From: Rahnella bonaserana | Lineage (GTDB): Bacteria > Pseudomonadota > Gammaproteobacteria > Enterobacterales > Enterobacteriaceae | Length of the DNA: 64,000 nt | NCBI RefSeq assembly: GCF_019049675.1 | Contig: NZ_JAFMOW010000064.1 | Location: 298,699 to 362,698 of the forward strand | Direction: 5' to 3' | Part shown: one piece after another, positions 20,691 through 29,776 of the stretch | How the letters are laid out: every line of letters starts with the position of its first letter | How positions within the stretch are numbered: the first letter of the stretch is position 1 | Program-made: the position numbers and the translations under genes | The notes under the pieces: model-generated | Seen by the model: only the letters and a program-made list of their open reading frames with translations | Told to the model about the DNA's origin: nothing | Databases searched by the model: none

Positions 20691-20808
20691 TTTTGTGCGA
20701 CCGTACGCCGTGAGGGCAAAAAAGTCCTCCCTGCCCGCAAGATAATGTACGTTGCTTTCAGCTGCCACCCCCTACCATGGGGGAACCTTTGAACAACGTG
20801 GGGCAACT

Positions 20809-21954
20809 TTGGAAGACTCTCTTTTTACCTCTGAATCGGTTGCCGCCGGGCACCCGGATAAAATGGCTGACCAGATAGCCGATGCCATTCTGGACGCCTG
20901 TCTGTTACAGGATCCGCAAGCCAGAGTGGCCTGTGAATGCCTGGTCAAAACAGGGGTAGCCATTGTGGCGGGGGAAATCAGCTCAACTGCTCATGTTGAT
21001 ATCGAATCAGTAATCCGCCACACCATTAAAGAAATTGGCTACAACCATTCCAGTCTGGGTTTCGACGGCGCGACCTGCGCCGTACTGAATATGCTGGGTA
21101 AACAATCTGCCGATATCGCGCAAGGTATTGGCGGTGCAACCCCTGATTCACTGGGCGCGGGCGATCAGGGCATCACTTTCGGTTATGCCTGCAATGAAAC
21201 GGCAGAATATATGCCTGCGACGCTGGTGTATGCACACCGTCTGATGGTGCGTCAGGCGGCGTTACGCCAGTCGGGGCGCCTGCCCTTCCTGCGCCCCGAC
21301 GCCAAAAGTCAGGTTACGTTACGCTATCGCCAGTATCAGGTGGTATCCGCCGATACGCTGGTGATTTCCACGCAGCATTGCCCGGAAATTTCTCTTACGC
21401 ACCTTCGCCAAGCGGTACTTGAGGAGATCATCAAACCGGTTATTCCCGCCCGCTGGCTAACGCCTCAAACCCGTATCTTGATCAACCCCGCCGGACAATT
21501 TGTCACTGGCGGTCCGGCAGCAGATTGTGGCCTGACCGGCAGGAAAATCATCGTAGATACTTACGGCGGCGTAGCCCGTCATGGCGGTGGTGCCTTCTCG
21601 GGTAAAGATCCTTCGAAAGTCGATCGCTCGGCCGCTTATGCCGCGCGCTATGTGGCAAAAAATATCGTCGCGGCAGGGCTGGCTGAGCGCTGCGAAGTCC
21701 AGTTCGCCTGGGCCATCGGCCTGCCCCGCCCGGTCGCCATCCGTATCGACACTTTTGGCAGCAGCCCGCTTACGGAGCCACAACTGGTTCAGCGGGTGAA
21801 CCGACATTTTGACCTCAGCGTCAGCGGCATCATCGCGACACTGGATTTGCTTGTCCCGCGTTACCGTCAGACCGCCTGCTACGGCCATTTTGGTCGCGAC
21901 ATTTTCCCCTGGGAAAAAACCGATAAAGCACAGGCACTGCGCGATAACGCCTGA
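20809..21954 (+). CDS. metK: S-adenosylmethionine synthetase of the GRM locus
   Basis: 381 residues from a TTG at 20809, chosen because it reproduces the canonical MetK start ([21 protein letters not shown]) and length; GTGGGG lies upstream. A TTG at 20752 would add 19 unmatched residues. Family motifs are intact: [17 protein letters not shown], the [14 protein letters not shown]-loop-like segment in [18 protein letters not shown], and FPWEKTD. It makes SAM from methionine and ATP. Divergence from E. coli MetK is large for an enteric housekeeping copy, and no MetJ operator (AGACGTCT repeats) was found upstream. It is therefore likely a second, locus-dedicated enzyme feeding the SAM-consuming glycyl-radical activase. 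Confidence 0.9.
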   Translation: MEDSLFTSESVAAGHPDKMADQIADAILDACLLQDPQARVACECLVKTGVAIVAGEISSTAHVDIESVIRHTIKEIGYNHSSLGFDGATCAVLNMLGKQSADIAQGIGGATPDSLGAGDQGITFGYACNETAEYMPATLVYAHRLMVRQAALRQSGRLPFLRPDAKSQVTLRYRQYQVVSADTLVISTQHCPEISLTHLRQAVLEEIIKPVIPARWLTPQTRILINPAGQFVTGGPAADCGLTGRKIIVDTYGGVARHGGGAFSGKDPSKVDRSAAYAARYVAKNIVAAGLAERCEVQFAWAIGLPRPVAIRIDTFGSSPLTEPQLVQRVNRHFDLSVSGIIATLDLLVPRYRQTACYGHFGRDIFPWEKTDKAQALRDNA

Positions 21955-22002
21955 AACAGTGCGCGACGCACTTCACCTTGAATCTGTTAACAGGAGCGAC
22001 TT

Positions 22003-22497
22003 ATGCCCGGACAAAGTTTGGGATTAATTGAAACCGTCGGTCTGGCCGCGGCAATAGAAGCCGCGGATGCCGCGATAAAATCCGCGCACGTCACGCTTAT
22101 CGGTTATGAACTGACCAAAGGTGGCGGTATGGTCACCGTCAAATTTGAAGGCGAGATCGGCGCCATTAACGCGGGCGTCGCAGCGGGTGTGATGGCGGCC
22201 AGCAAAGTGGGCACCGTTTATGCGCACAAAGTGATTGCCCGTACGGCGCAACACATTGAATGTATGATTTATTCTGCAGATACCCTCGGCATAACCGCTG
22301 CCGGGCCTCAAGCTGAACCCGTACCGTTTGAAAACCCACTCACTATTCCGGTGCGTAATGTGGAAGAACTGAATGTGGAAGAAACGCCGGATCAATCCAC
22401 TTGTATGGATTTTTCAGAAGAGGCACCGAAGAAGGAACAATCAACGGTCACTGTAAACAACAGCCAAAAGCCTCGTGGCGCTGGCCGTAGAAAATAA
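22003..22497 (+). CDS. Microcompartment shell protein (BMC-H) with long C-terminal extension
   Basis: 164 residues. Residues 1-95 form one BMC domain (GLIETVGLAAAIEAADAAIKSAHV...), usually the facet-forming hexamer. Residues 96-164 are an extension rich in Pro, Glu and Asn ending in a basic tail PRGAGRRK. Extended BMC-H proteins (for example PduK) may bind cofactors or cargo; no Cys cluster is seen here except isolated cysteines. It is the last gene of the plus-strand regulator arm, with a good site (CAGGAG) before the ATG and a bidirectional terminator after it. It is therefore separated from the other shell genes. Confidence 0.9.
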   Translation: MPGQSLGLIETVGLAAAIEAADAAIKSAHVTLIGYELTKGGGMVTVKFEGEIGAINAGVAAGVMAASKVGTVYAHKVIARTAQHIECMIYSADTLGITAAGPQAEPVPFENPLTIPVRNVEELNVEETPDQSTCMDFSEEAPKKEQSTVTVNNSQKPRGAGRRK

Positions 22498-22534
22498 ACG
22501 TAAAAAAATAAACGTGATTTGCAGATAAAAAAAC

Positions 22535-22561
22535 GGCGATGCATCAGCACCGCCTTTTTTA
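22535..22561. terminator. Bidirectional terminator between convergent GRM arms
   Basis: GGCGATGC/GCACCGCC forms an 8-bp stem (one mismatch or G-T pair) around ATCA, flanked by A7 on the left and T6 on the right. It can terminate the shell-protein operon on the plus strand and the facilitator-ending operon on the minus strand. Confidence 0.8.
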
Positions 22562-22590
22562 TGGGCTGGTTTTTATGGGCTAAATGAAAT

Positions 22591-23400
22591 CTAAGGTTTG
22601 GCAACTTCCGCCACCGCCGCATTACCCGGCAGATTTTTACCGATACACAGGCGATACACCGCTGCGCCCAGGCAAGCACCGATAACAGGCGCAATAATCG
22701 GGATCAGGAAATATGGAATTGCCCGGCCGCCGGTCATGGCGATGTCACCCCATCCGGCAAAGAAACTGAACAATTTCGGGCCAAAATCACGCGCCGGATT
22801 CATGGCAAAACCGGTCAGCGGGCCGGTTGAAGCGCCGATAACTGCGACCAGAATGCCAATCAGCAACGGACCTAAGGGGCCACGCGGCACGCCGTTCCCG
22901 TCATCGGTCAGCGCCATGATCAGCCCCATCAGAATCGAGGTTATGACGATTTCGATAAACGCCGCCTGCCACACGCTGATGGCCGCCGAAGGATAAGTAC
23001 TAAAAATGCTGGCCAGTTGCAGGCTTTCAACACTTCCGCGCACCATATGGTTGGCAGTTTCAAAATTGATAAAGAGATTATGGTAGAACATGTATGCCAG
23101 CAGCGCGCCGCCGAAAGCACCGGCTACCTGGGCGATAATATAAGGCACCACTTTACGAGCGGGAAAACTTGCAAACAGCCAGAGGGCGATGGTGATCGCA
23201 GGATTCAGGTGTGCACCGGAAATGCCTGCGGTGAGGTAGACAGCCAGCGAAATCCCCAGTCCCCACACAATGCAGATTTCCCACAAACCAAAACTGGCTC
23301 CCGCAACTTTTACTGCCGCAAGGCAGCTGATGCCAAAAAACAAAAATAAACCGGTACCAAGAAATTCCGCAATACATTGCGTCTTCACTGAATCATTCAT
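22591..23400 (-). CDS. pduF: Glycerol/propanediol facilitator (aquaglyceroporin)
   Basis: 269 residues, six membrane helices and two half-helices carrying the NPA boxes (SGAHLNPAITIAL, about 65-77, and GFAMNPARDFGPK, about 198-210). The D after the second NPA (NPARD) is the usual aquaglyceroporin mark, giving a wide glycerol-conducting pore. It lets glycerol or 1,2-propanediol diffuse into the cell. As last gene of the minus-strand GRM operon it matches PduF in coenzyme-B12-type pdu loci and supports a diol substrate rather than choline. Confidence 0.88.
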   Translation of the reverse strand: MNDSVKTQCIAEFLGTGLFLFFGISCLAAVKVAGASFGLWEICIVWGLGISLAVYLTAGISGAHLNPAITIALWLFASFPARKVVPYIIAQVAGAFGGALLAYMFYHNLFINFETANHMVRGSVESLQLASIFSTYPSAAISVWQAAFIEIVITSILMGLIMALTDDGNGVPRGPLGPLLIGILVAVIGASTGPLTGFAMNPARDFGPKLFSFFAGWGDIAMTGGRAIPYFLIPIIAPVIGACLGAAVYRLCIGKNLPGNAAVAEVAKP

Positions 23401-23454
23401 ACAACGACCCTTCCCGATGATTGTTTTACAGGACTGGATTTCCTCAACGGAAAC

Positions 23455-24372
23455 TCAGCCGCCGATGTGGCAATGAAAACCAGACGACTCAACTTCTTTT
23501 TTTAATAATTCCATTTTCGATTCGGCAATACTTTCTGCTTCACCCATCGGATAAATACGCCCCAGCAGGCCATACTTATTTTCGCCAAAAGAGTGATAAG
23601 GCAATAAATGCAAGGTATCGACGTTTGACATCAGCCGCGCAAATTCCGCGATATTGTGTATTTCATCTGGATTATCATTCACGCCAGGGATCACCGGGAT
23701 ACGCACAATGGTTTTGGTCAGGAATGAAATACGCAGCAAATTCTCCAGTATTTGACTGTTGTCAATTCCAGTATTAGCCAGATGAATGGCCGGATTGATC
23801 GCTTTAATATCGGTAAGCGCCAGGTCAACGTAAGGGAATACATCAGCAATCACCTCCGGCGTGGTAAAACCGGTGGTTTCCATGGCCGTGTGCCAGCCCT
23901 TTTCCTTACAGGCTTTAAGCAGTTCGCGGGCAAATGCAGGCTGCGCCAGCGGTTCACCGCCGGAAAGCGTGATGCCGCCGCCTGAACGCCGGTAGAGATT
24001 TTCTTCCTTTTGTAATTCCCGCATAACATCAGCGACCGTCATGCGTTTACCTTTCATTTCCAGAGCCTGTGTCGGACAGACCTGTGTACATTCGCCGCAC
24101 TGAATACAACGTTCACGATCAATAAAGAAAGCGTTACTGATCGATAATGCCTGCTGCTTGCATACCTCAATACATTTGCCACAGCGAATACAATCGCTCT
24201 TTTTAAAAATTAACTCCGGCTGAGGACGTTGTGATTCCGGGTTACTGCACCATTTGCATGACAGTGGACAACCTTTAAAAAAAGGAATGGTGCGGATCCC
24301 TGGTCCGTCATGCAAAGAATAGCGCTGAATATTAAACAGCACGCCTTCCATCTCGTAATCGACTTTATTCAT
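23455..24372 (-). CDS. Glycyl-radical enzyme activase (radical SAM)
   Basis: 305 residues. The radical-SAM [4Fe-4S] motif CxxxCxxC is C35-C39-C42 in GCPLSCKWC. Two ferredoxin-type clusters follow: C61/C64/C67/C71 and C89/C92/C95/C99. This arrangement is typical of activases of glycerol, propanediol and choline GREs and longer than the PFL activase. It cleaves SAM and abstracts hydrogen from the target glycine of the dehydratase (G824) under anaerobic conditions. It lies directly downstream of the dehydratase gene, but an intrinsic terminator sits between them, so it is probably made in smaller amounts. Confidence 0.92.
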   Translation of the reverse strand: MNKVDYEMEGVLFNIQRYSLHDGPGIRTIPFFKGCPLSCKWCSNPESQRPQPELIFKKSDCIRCGKCIEVCKQQALSISNAFFIDRERCIQCGECTQVCPTQALEMKGKRMTVADVMRELQKEENLYRRSGGGITLSGGEPLAQPAFARELLKACKEKGWHTAMETTGFTTPEVIADVFPYVDLALTDIKAINPAIHLANTGIDNSQILENLLRISFLTKTIVRIPVIPGVNDNPDEIHNIAEFARLMSNVDTLHLLPYHSFGENKYGLLGRIYPMGEAESIAESKMELLKKEVESSGFHCHIGG

Positions 24373-24411
24373 AAAATTGACCCGCTATCAGCGCCACAGG
24401 TTATTTAAAAA

Positions 24412-24439
24412 ACGGGCTATGTATTGCTACATAGCCCGT
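24412..24439 (-). terminator. Terminator/attenuator between dehydratase and activase genes
   Basis: A 12-bp perfect stem (24412-24423 with 24428-24439) and a four-base loop is followed on the minus strand by TTTTTTAAATAA. It sits in the 80-base gap between the dehydratase stop and the activase start. Read-through would set a high enzyme-to-activase ratio. Confidence 0.85.
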
Positions 24440-24451
24440 GAAGTTAGCTGA

Positions 24452-26998
24452 TCAGAATTGCTGTTCTGTACGGCTGATAATGTCGTCCTGCACTTCTTTC
24501 GCCAGTACCACAAACTGCGCACTGTATCCTGCGACGCGCACCACCAGATCCTGATGTTGTTGCGGGTTGTTCTGCGCTTCTATCAGGGTGTTACGGTCAA
24601 TGACGTTGAACTGGACGTGCATACCCTTTTTATCAAAGTAATTGCGCACCAGCCCGCTGAAATGCCGCAACCCTTGTTCTCCGGCCAGTGAAGACGGCAG
24701 GAATTTCTGGTTGTACAGCGTGCCATTAGAGGCAATGAAGTGATCGAGCTTAGCCACCGAGTTAGCCGCTGCCGTCGGCCCCTGTGTATCTTTGCCCTGA
24801 CGCGGTGATACACCGTCAGCCAGGGGTTCTTTCGCCATGCGTCCGTCCGGCAGTGCTGCCACGTCTTTGCCGAACAACACGTTAGCCGACACCGGATAGA
24901 TCCCGGCCTGGAACTGGCCGCCACGCGGGTTGGTGTATTTTTCAACTTCCTGGCAGTAAATCAGCGCACATTTACGCGCAACCAAATCCACTTCGTCGAT
25001 GTCGTTACCAAAGCACGGTGAGTTTTCCAGAATGTGGCGGATCTCTTCAAAGCGCGGGTTATTGCCAGCCGGAGCCGCAGAAGTGCTGCTGGCAAGCTGA
25101 CGGTAAACTTCATTTTTAATCGCGGCCGGATCGAGAGAACCATGCTGACTGATGATGCGTTTCACCATCTCATGGATTTCCTGCTCTCCGAGCGATGACT
25201 TACCGCCTGTCGCATGAGGAGCGTTGCCGATGTCATGACCAAAGTTAGCGTCCAGCGCGTTTTTCAACTCAGTCATTGAGAGTTTGCGGTCTTCAAAGAC
25301 TTGCTTTTGGATGGCGTAGACGGAATCCCCGGTGTCAGCGATACCAAAGGCCTGCGGGCCGGTAAAGTTGTAGATTGCGCCGCCATCCTGCAACGATTTA
25401 CCGCGACCGATACAGTCATCCACCAGCGCGGAAAGGAACGGTAACGGGCAACGTTCGCCGTGGGCGATATCGACGCTGTTACAGGCTTCCACCAGTTGAT
25501 GTACAAAGTGCGCCATCTGTTTTTTGAAGGCCGTAAAGAAATCATCAATGCTGGCGTATCCGGTCATTTCGCCGGTCACCGGTCCTAATTGTTTACTGCC
25601 TACGCGGCCATTGTTGAGGGTGATTTCCAGCACCTTCGCCACATTGAAGAATGCCGCATCGTGCCAGCCCTCAGTGCGGTGCGGTGCCTGTGGTTCGACG
25701 CAACCGATAATGCAATAGTCACGGGCATCGTGCAGAGAAACACCACGGTTTTGCAGCGCAGGTATAATCACCTCATCGTTGTACATTGCCGGTACGCCCA
25801 GCCCCATACGCACCAGTTCGCAGGCACGGAACAGGAATTCGTCCGGCGTACCCTGCCAGACACGGATGGAAAATGACGGTTGCGGGAGACGCACATGTGC
25901 AGTAGCTTCCATACACATGTAGGTCAGCGGGTTGGTGGCATCGCGGCCATCTTCAGTCTGACCACCGACGCACAAGTTCTGGAACACGGCGTAACCGGCA
26001 AATGCCTGTGCGGAAATTTCATCGCGGGTTTTGTTGATGTCGTTAAGCTTTATCCAGCAGCAATCCACCAGCTCCTGCGCGAATTCTTTCGAGATGGAAG
26101 TATCAGCGGCGAGATACGGGTACATGTACTGATCGAAACGCCCCGGGGAAATGGAGTGACCACTCGATTCTATCTGCAGCATACTTTGCAGGAACCAGAA
26201 GGTCTGACAAGCTTCCCAGAAATTGCTGGCGCCGTTTTCCGGCACACGCGTACAGTTCTGCGCAATTTGTTCCAGCTCACGCTTACGCGTTGGATTACTT
26301 TCCAGCTGCGCAAGACGTGTCGCTTCCTGCGCATAGCGATGCGCAAAATTGATTGCCGCCTGATAGCTGATAATCACGGCATTGTAGAATTGTTCTTTTT
26401 TAATATATCCAGGTTCGGAACGGTCCAGAGCTTCCAGCTGACGGGTCACCAGGTTAATAATACCTCGGAAGCCGATTTTCAGTATTTTGCCGTAATCCAC
26501 ACTGACATGGCCGACACCACCATAGAAATAGTTGCCGACGGTAAATACGCCGCTGGCCATACTTTCTTTGGTGCCTTCCGACATATAAGATGCCGCCAGT
26601 GAACTGGTGGTTTTTCCCGGCCAGTATTTAAACGCCTCATGCAAATCATCAGCCGTTTTTTTCGGGATAATAAACGGGTCGGCGACCCGGTGTTCCATGG
26701 TATTAAATTCTTTTTCTACCCAGTCGTAAGAGAATTCAGGACAGATTTCAGTAGAGCGCGGATTAATCGTCACCGCGCCAACAATCAACTCGTCAGGACG
26801 AATAGTCACCGGCAGCTCATTGAATATTTTCTCGACCACGCGCGCCCGACGCATAATAGCGGGAAGTTGTTCGTTTTCTTTATAAGCCTGCGTCGCTAAT
26901 ACTGCGCGTTCCGATTCAACATAAGGTTTAGCATGCAGGATCATATTCTTGAGTCTGACAACACGTTCGGTCGGATTAGAAAAACCTTTCTCTAACAT
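24452..26998 (-). CDS. Glycyl-radical diol dehydratase (1,2-propanediol/glycerol type)
   Basis: 848 residues. Active-site residues fall at the same numbers as in C. butyricum glycerol dehydratase: H164 (GVGHVS), H281-S282, thiyl C433 and base E435 in GCVEPQ, and D447 in GWHD. The radical glycine is G824 in RVAGYSAQF. Choline lyase CutC has Thr rather than His-Asp after the GCVE motif, so choline is unlikely. It removes water from 1,2-propanediol (or glycerol) to give the aldehyde, without B12. It is 61 residues longer than the 787-residue glycerol enzyme; the extra piece is internal (about 590-650), flanked by flexible linkers, and holds the amphipathic helix EQEIHEMVKRIISQ, which resembles an encapsulation peptide. 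There is no N-terminal extension. Confidence 0.93.
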   Translation of the reverse strand: MLEKGFSNPTERVVRLKNMILHAKPYVESERAVLATQAYKENEQLPAIMRRARVVEKIFNELPVTIRPDELIVGAVTINPRSTEICPEFSYDWVEKEFNTMEHRVADPFIIPKKTADDLHEAFKYWPGKTTSSLAASYMSEGTKESMASGVFTVGNYFYGGVGHVSVDYGKILKIGFRGIINLVTRQLEALDRSEPGYIKKEQFYNAVIISYQAAINFAHRYAQEATRLAQLESNPTRKRELEQIAQNCTRVPENGASNFWEACQTFWFLQSMLQIESSGHSISPGRFDQYMYPYLAADTSISKEFAQELVDCCWIKLNDINKTRDEISAQAFAGYAVFQNLCVGGQTEDGRDATNPLTYMCMEATAHVRLPQPSFSIRVWQGTPDEFLFRACELVRMGLGVPAMYNDEVIIPALQNRGVSLHDARDYCIIGCVEPQAPHRTEGWHDAAFFNVAKVLEITLNNGRVGSKQLGPVTGEMTGYASIDDFFTAFKKQMAHFVHQLVEACNSVDIAHGERCPLPFLSALVDDCIGRGKSLQDGGAIYNFTGPQAFGIADTGDSVYAIQKQVFEDRKLSMTELKNALDANFGHDIGNAPHATGGKSSLGEQEIHEMVKRIISQHGSLDPAAIKNEVYRQLASSTSAAPAGNNPRFEEIRHILENSPCFGNDIDEVDLVARKCALIYCQEVEKYTNPRGGQFQAGIYPVSANVLFGKDVAALPDGRMAKEPLADGVSPRQGKDTQGPTAAANSVAKLDHFIASNGTLYNQKFLPSSLAGEQGLRHFSGLVRNYFDKKGMHVQFNVIDRNTLIEAQNNPQQHQDLVVRVAGYSAQFVVLAKEVQDDIISRTEQQF

Positions 26999-27060
26999 AG
27001 TATAACTCCAGAAATTAGTGAATTAACCTTACGGCAGTAATAGGTTTTATTAGCGGATAA

Positions 27061-27366
27061 TCAGAAAGCGCTATTATTGTTGTCGTCTTCTATTATTCGC
27101 ATGGCTTCATTTACCGCGGCGACTTCGCCAAAAATAGCCAGCGTCGTAATATGTTGCGGACAACTGCCGAATATTTCAGAGACCACCACATTGGCGCTTT
27201 TACTGGCGGCATCTGCGTAAAAATACAGGTCCGGCACCGGCAACATAATCATGCCAATCGCATCGATACGGATAAGATCAAGCCTTGAACGAAATTCCCC
27301 TGGCATTCTGCGTTTTATCATCGCCACGATGTCCGGGCCCGGCGCATTAATAATGCGTTTTTTCAT
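27061..27366 (-). CDS. Shell protein, circularly permuted BMC-H (PduU/EutS type)
   Basis: 101 residues. The segment RIDAIGMIMLPVPDLYFYADAASKSANVVVSEIF, followed by TTLAIFGEVAAVNEAMRIIED, follows the strand order of PduU/EutS, where the BMC fold is circularly permuted. These proteins form hexamers with a plugged pore and may bind cargo peptides on the outer face. It lies between the aldehyde dehydrogenase and dehydratase genes in the minus-strand operon. Confidence 0.85.
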   Translation of the reverse strand: MKKRIINAPGPDIVAMIKRRMPGEFRSRLDLIRIDAIGMIMLPVPDLYFYADAASKSANVVVSEIFGSCPQHITTLAIFGEVAAVNEAMRIIEDDNNNSAF

Positions 27367-27375
27367 CGACGCTCC

Positions 27376-28899
27376 TTATCTGACGTTAAGGGCCTCGACC
27401 ATTACGCAGCGACGTGTTCTGGCAAATGAACGCGCTGACGTCAGCCCTTCTCCGGTAGGTCCGGCAATGGTAAAGGTGGCATGCCCTTCGCCGCCGACAC
27501 CCAGCCCGGCATAAGAAGGCCCGTTTTTGACGAAAATCGTAGTCTGGATCTGCCGGGCCATTTTGGTCAGCTTTTCGACGTTGGTTGAATGCATGATGGC
27601 AGTATGGCGGTTGCCGTGCTCGACCTGAACCGCCAATTCAATGGCTTCATCCACGTTATCGACCCGAACCACCGGCAGCACCGGCATCATCAGTTCATGC
27701 ACCACAAACGGATGATTTTTCCCGGTTTCAACTAAAATCACTTTTGTGTCTTCCGGCGCACTAACGCCCAGTTGTTGCAGGATATAGCGAGCATCTTTGC
27801 CAACAAAAGCGGTGTCAGGACCGGAGCCTTTTTCGTTCAGCACCAGAGATTCCAGCTGGCGGATAAGTTGTTTGTCACACAGTAAATAGCCACCGCTTTT
27901 TTTCATGCAATGGATCAGATAATCCGCTACCTGATTGACGACAATCACTTCTTTTTCAGCCACGCACGGCAAATTATTATCGAAGCTACATCCGCGAATG
28001 ATGTCGCGGGCCGCCTTTTCAATATCGGCGGTTTCATCCACCACTGCGGGCGGATTGCCTGCACCGGCACCAATCGCTTTTTTACCGGATGACATTACCG
28101 TTTTCACAATCGCCGGACCGCCGGTCGCCACCAGCATATTGATGCGCGGGTCGTTGATCAGCACGCGGGTGTTGTCGAGGGAAGGTTGCGTGACCGTCAC
28201 CACCAGATTAGCCGGTGCGCCCAGGACGGCGAGTTTCTGGTTAATCAGTTCAACACAGTATAAAGAAACGTTGCGGGAGCGCGGATGCGGGCTGAATACC
28301 ACGGAATTGCCTGCCGCCAGCATACCGATACTGTTGTTGATGATGGTTTCTGTCGGATTGGTGGTCGGCGTGATTGAACCGATAACACCGTAAGCAGAGA
28401 ACTCCGTCAGTGTCAGACCGCTGTCGCCACTCAGCGCGCCGGTGATGAGGTCTTCCAGACCGGGCGTTTTCTGCGCCGCCACACGGTTTTTGATCAGCTT
28501 GTCGGCGTAATTGCCCATGCCGGTTTCTTCAACCGCCATTCGGGAAATATCCTGCAAAACGGCGTCCTGCAGGAAAACATCGCGGATGCCCTGAACAAAC
28601 GTCGCCCGATCCTGCATTGAACAGTGGCGATACTTAACCTGCGCCAGCACTGCCGCCGCAATCGCCTCATCCATTGAAGCGAACGCACCTTTGCCTGCCT
28701 CGCTCGCTGGTGACTGCACGGCCGTTGTCGGGGTTTTATAAGGAGCCTGCGCCAGCGCTCTGGCAACAATGGCGTCGATCGTATCACCGCCCGTTGCCTG
28801 CGCGACTTCAGACACAGCCTCAGGCGCCGGATCTGACGTTGTTTTGGTAAACCTGCTCAGCACGTTGGAGACCGCCTGAGCAATTTCAATATCATTCAT
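27376..28899 (-). CDS. CoA-acylating aldehyde dehydrogenase (PduP type)
   Basis: 507 residues of the aldehyde dehydrogenase superfamily with catalytic C312 in FDNNLPCVAEKEV, as in PduP/EutE/CutF. The N-terminus MNDIEIAQAVSNVLSRFTK is a short amphipathic helix followed by a Pro/Ala linker (about 20-65), the usual encapsulation peptide of this family; another helix (about 74-90) precedes the catalytic fold. It oxidises propionaldehyde to propionyl-CoA with NAD+ and CoA inside the microcompartment. Its two cofactors are regenerated by the alcohol dehydrogenase-PduL fusion of the same operon. Confidence 0.9.
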   Translation of the reverse strand: MNDIEIAQAVSNVLSRFTKTTSDPAPEAVSEVAQATGGDTIDAIVARALAQAPYKTPTTAVQSPASEAGKGAFASMDEAIAAAVLAQVKYRHCSMQDRATFVQGIRDVFLQDAVLQDISRMAVEETGMGNYADKLIKNRVAAQKTPGLEDLITGALSGDSGLTLTEFSAYGVIGSITPTTNPTETIINNSIGMLAAGNSVVFSPHPRSRNVSLYCVELINQKLAVLGAPANLVVTVTQPSLDNTRVLINDPRINMLVATGGPAIVKTVMSSGKKAIGAGAGNPPAVVDETADIEKAARDIIRGCSFDNNLPCVAEKEVIVVNQVADYLIHCMKKSGGYLLCDKQLIRQLESLVLNEKGSGPDTAFVGKDARYILQQLGVSAPEDTKVILVETGKNHPFVVHELMMPVLPVVRVDNVDEAIELAVQVEHGNRHTAIMHSTNVEKLTKMARQIQTTIFVKNGPSYAGLGVGGEGHATFTIAGPTGEGLTSARSFARTRRCVMVEALNVR

Positions 28900-28941
28900 G
28901 CTGTTAATTCCTTACTTCACGTCGCTTCGCCAGGTTAACCC

Positions 28942-29727
28942 TTAAATATAAGGTTTAGTGGTAGAACTGATAGGCGTCGGATCCAGCGTGGCAAGCAGTT
29001 GCAGCCCGACTTCACGCGCCGCAATCACGGCCTGTCGCACCGCACCTGAATCACCGGCAAAGGTGAAAATGACTTCGTTGCTAAAACTGGTGCCTTTCGA
29101 CGGGCTGGCGTAACCTACCGGCTCGATCACCGCCGATTTGGCCGCCACATCGGCAATCACCACGCCGATGGCCGCAGGTGACGCACAAGTCATGCCAAAG
29201 GCTTTACCGACCGGCGCACCGAAAGCTTTATTCAGCGCAAAACTGGCACGTGCTGTGTACTGGAATTCAAGATGACCGGCCGGAGAGCCGTAAACATCGC
29301 CCATCGTGCGTTCAATCTCTGACAGCGCCACTTCAATAGCACGGCGGACATCGGACACATCAGTAGCACCAAAAATAATTAAACATCCGTGTCCGCCGCC
29401 GCCTTCCGTATCACGCGCCAGTTCCACCGATAATATTTCGCTGTTGGTGGCTTTCACTGCTTCATCAGCCGCAAATATATGTGGACCCGCACCGGTTCGC
29501 GCCCCAAGAATACCAATAGAGCGATATTTCTTGTCGATATTCATGACGTCATGTAACTGATGATCGACATTGGCAATAACCAGACCAATAGTATGTCCGA
29601 GCGTGGTGCCGACAAATTCCGTTAAACCGCAACCGGCAATACTGGCGGATTTTTTATCCCTGGCATTGTCGCTGGTCTGTTTATTCACTACTTCAGATAT
29701 AATCTGCTCAACAAGATTATCTCTCAT
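28942..29727 (-). CDS. Tandem-domain shell protein BMC-T (PduB type)
   Basis: 261 residues with two BMC domains (about 35-140 and 150-255), as in PduB/EtuB trimers that give a pseudohexamer with a substrate pore. The N-terminal helix MRDNLVEQIISEVVNKQ and linker correspond to the PduB extension that tethers the shell to cargo in pdu compartments. It is located between the BMC-H gene and the aldehyde dehydrogenase gene. Confidence 0.9.
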   Translation of the reverse strand: MRDNLVEQIISEVVNKQTSDNARDKKSASIAGCGLTEFVGTTLGHTIGLVIANVDHQLHDVMNIDKKYRSIGILGARTGAGPHIFAADEAVKATNSEILSVELARDTEGGGGHGCLIIFGATDVSDVRRAIEVALSEIERTMGDVYGSPAGHLEFQYTARASFALNKAFGAPVGKAFGMTCASPAAIGVVIADVAAKSAVIEPVGYASPSKGTSFSNEVIFTFAGDSGAVRQAVIAAREVGLQLLATLDPTPISSTTKPYI

Positions 29728-29776
29728 GGTCAGTATCCTCTGGGGTTATTAACCGACAACTGTTAACTGACCTTTA

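Noticed and set aside
20691..20808. MetJ boxes or a SAM riboswitch before metK
   Set aside because: No AGACGTCT-like repeats and no recognisable riboswitch fold; only short inverted repeats (GGGCA/TGCCC, CCCCC/GGGGG) are seen.
24452..26998. Choline trimethylamine-lyase (CutC) identity for the glycyl radical enzyme
   Set aside because: Residues after GCVE are GWHD as in glycerol dehydratase rather than the Thr expected in CutC, H164 and H281-S282 match the diol enzyme, and a PduF-type facilitator is present.
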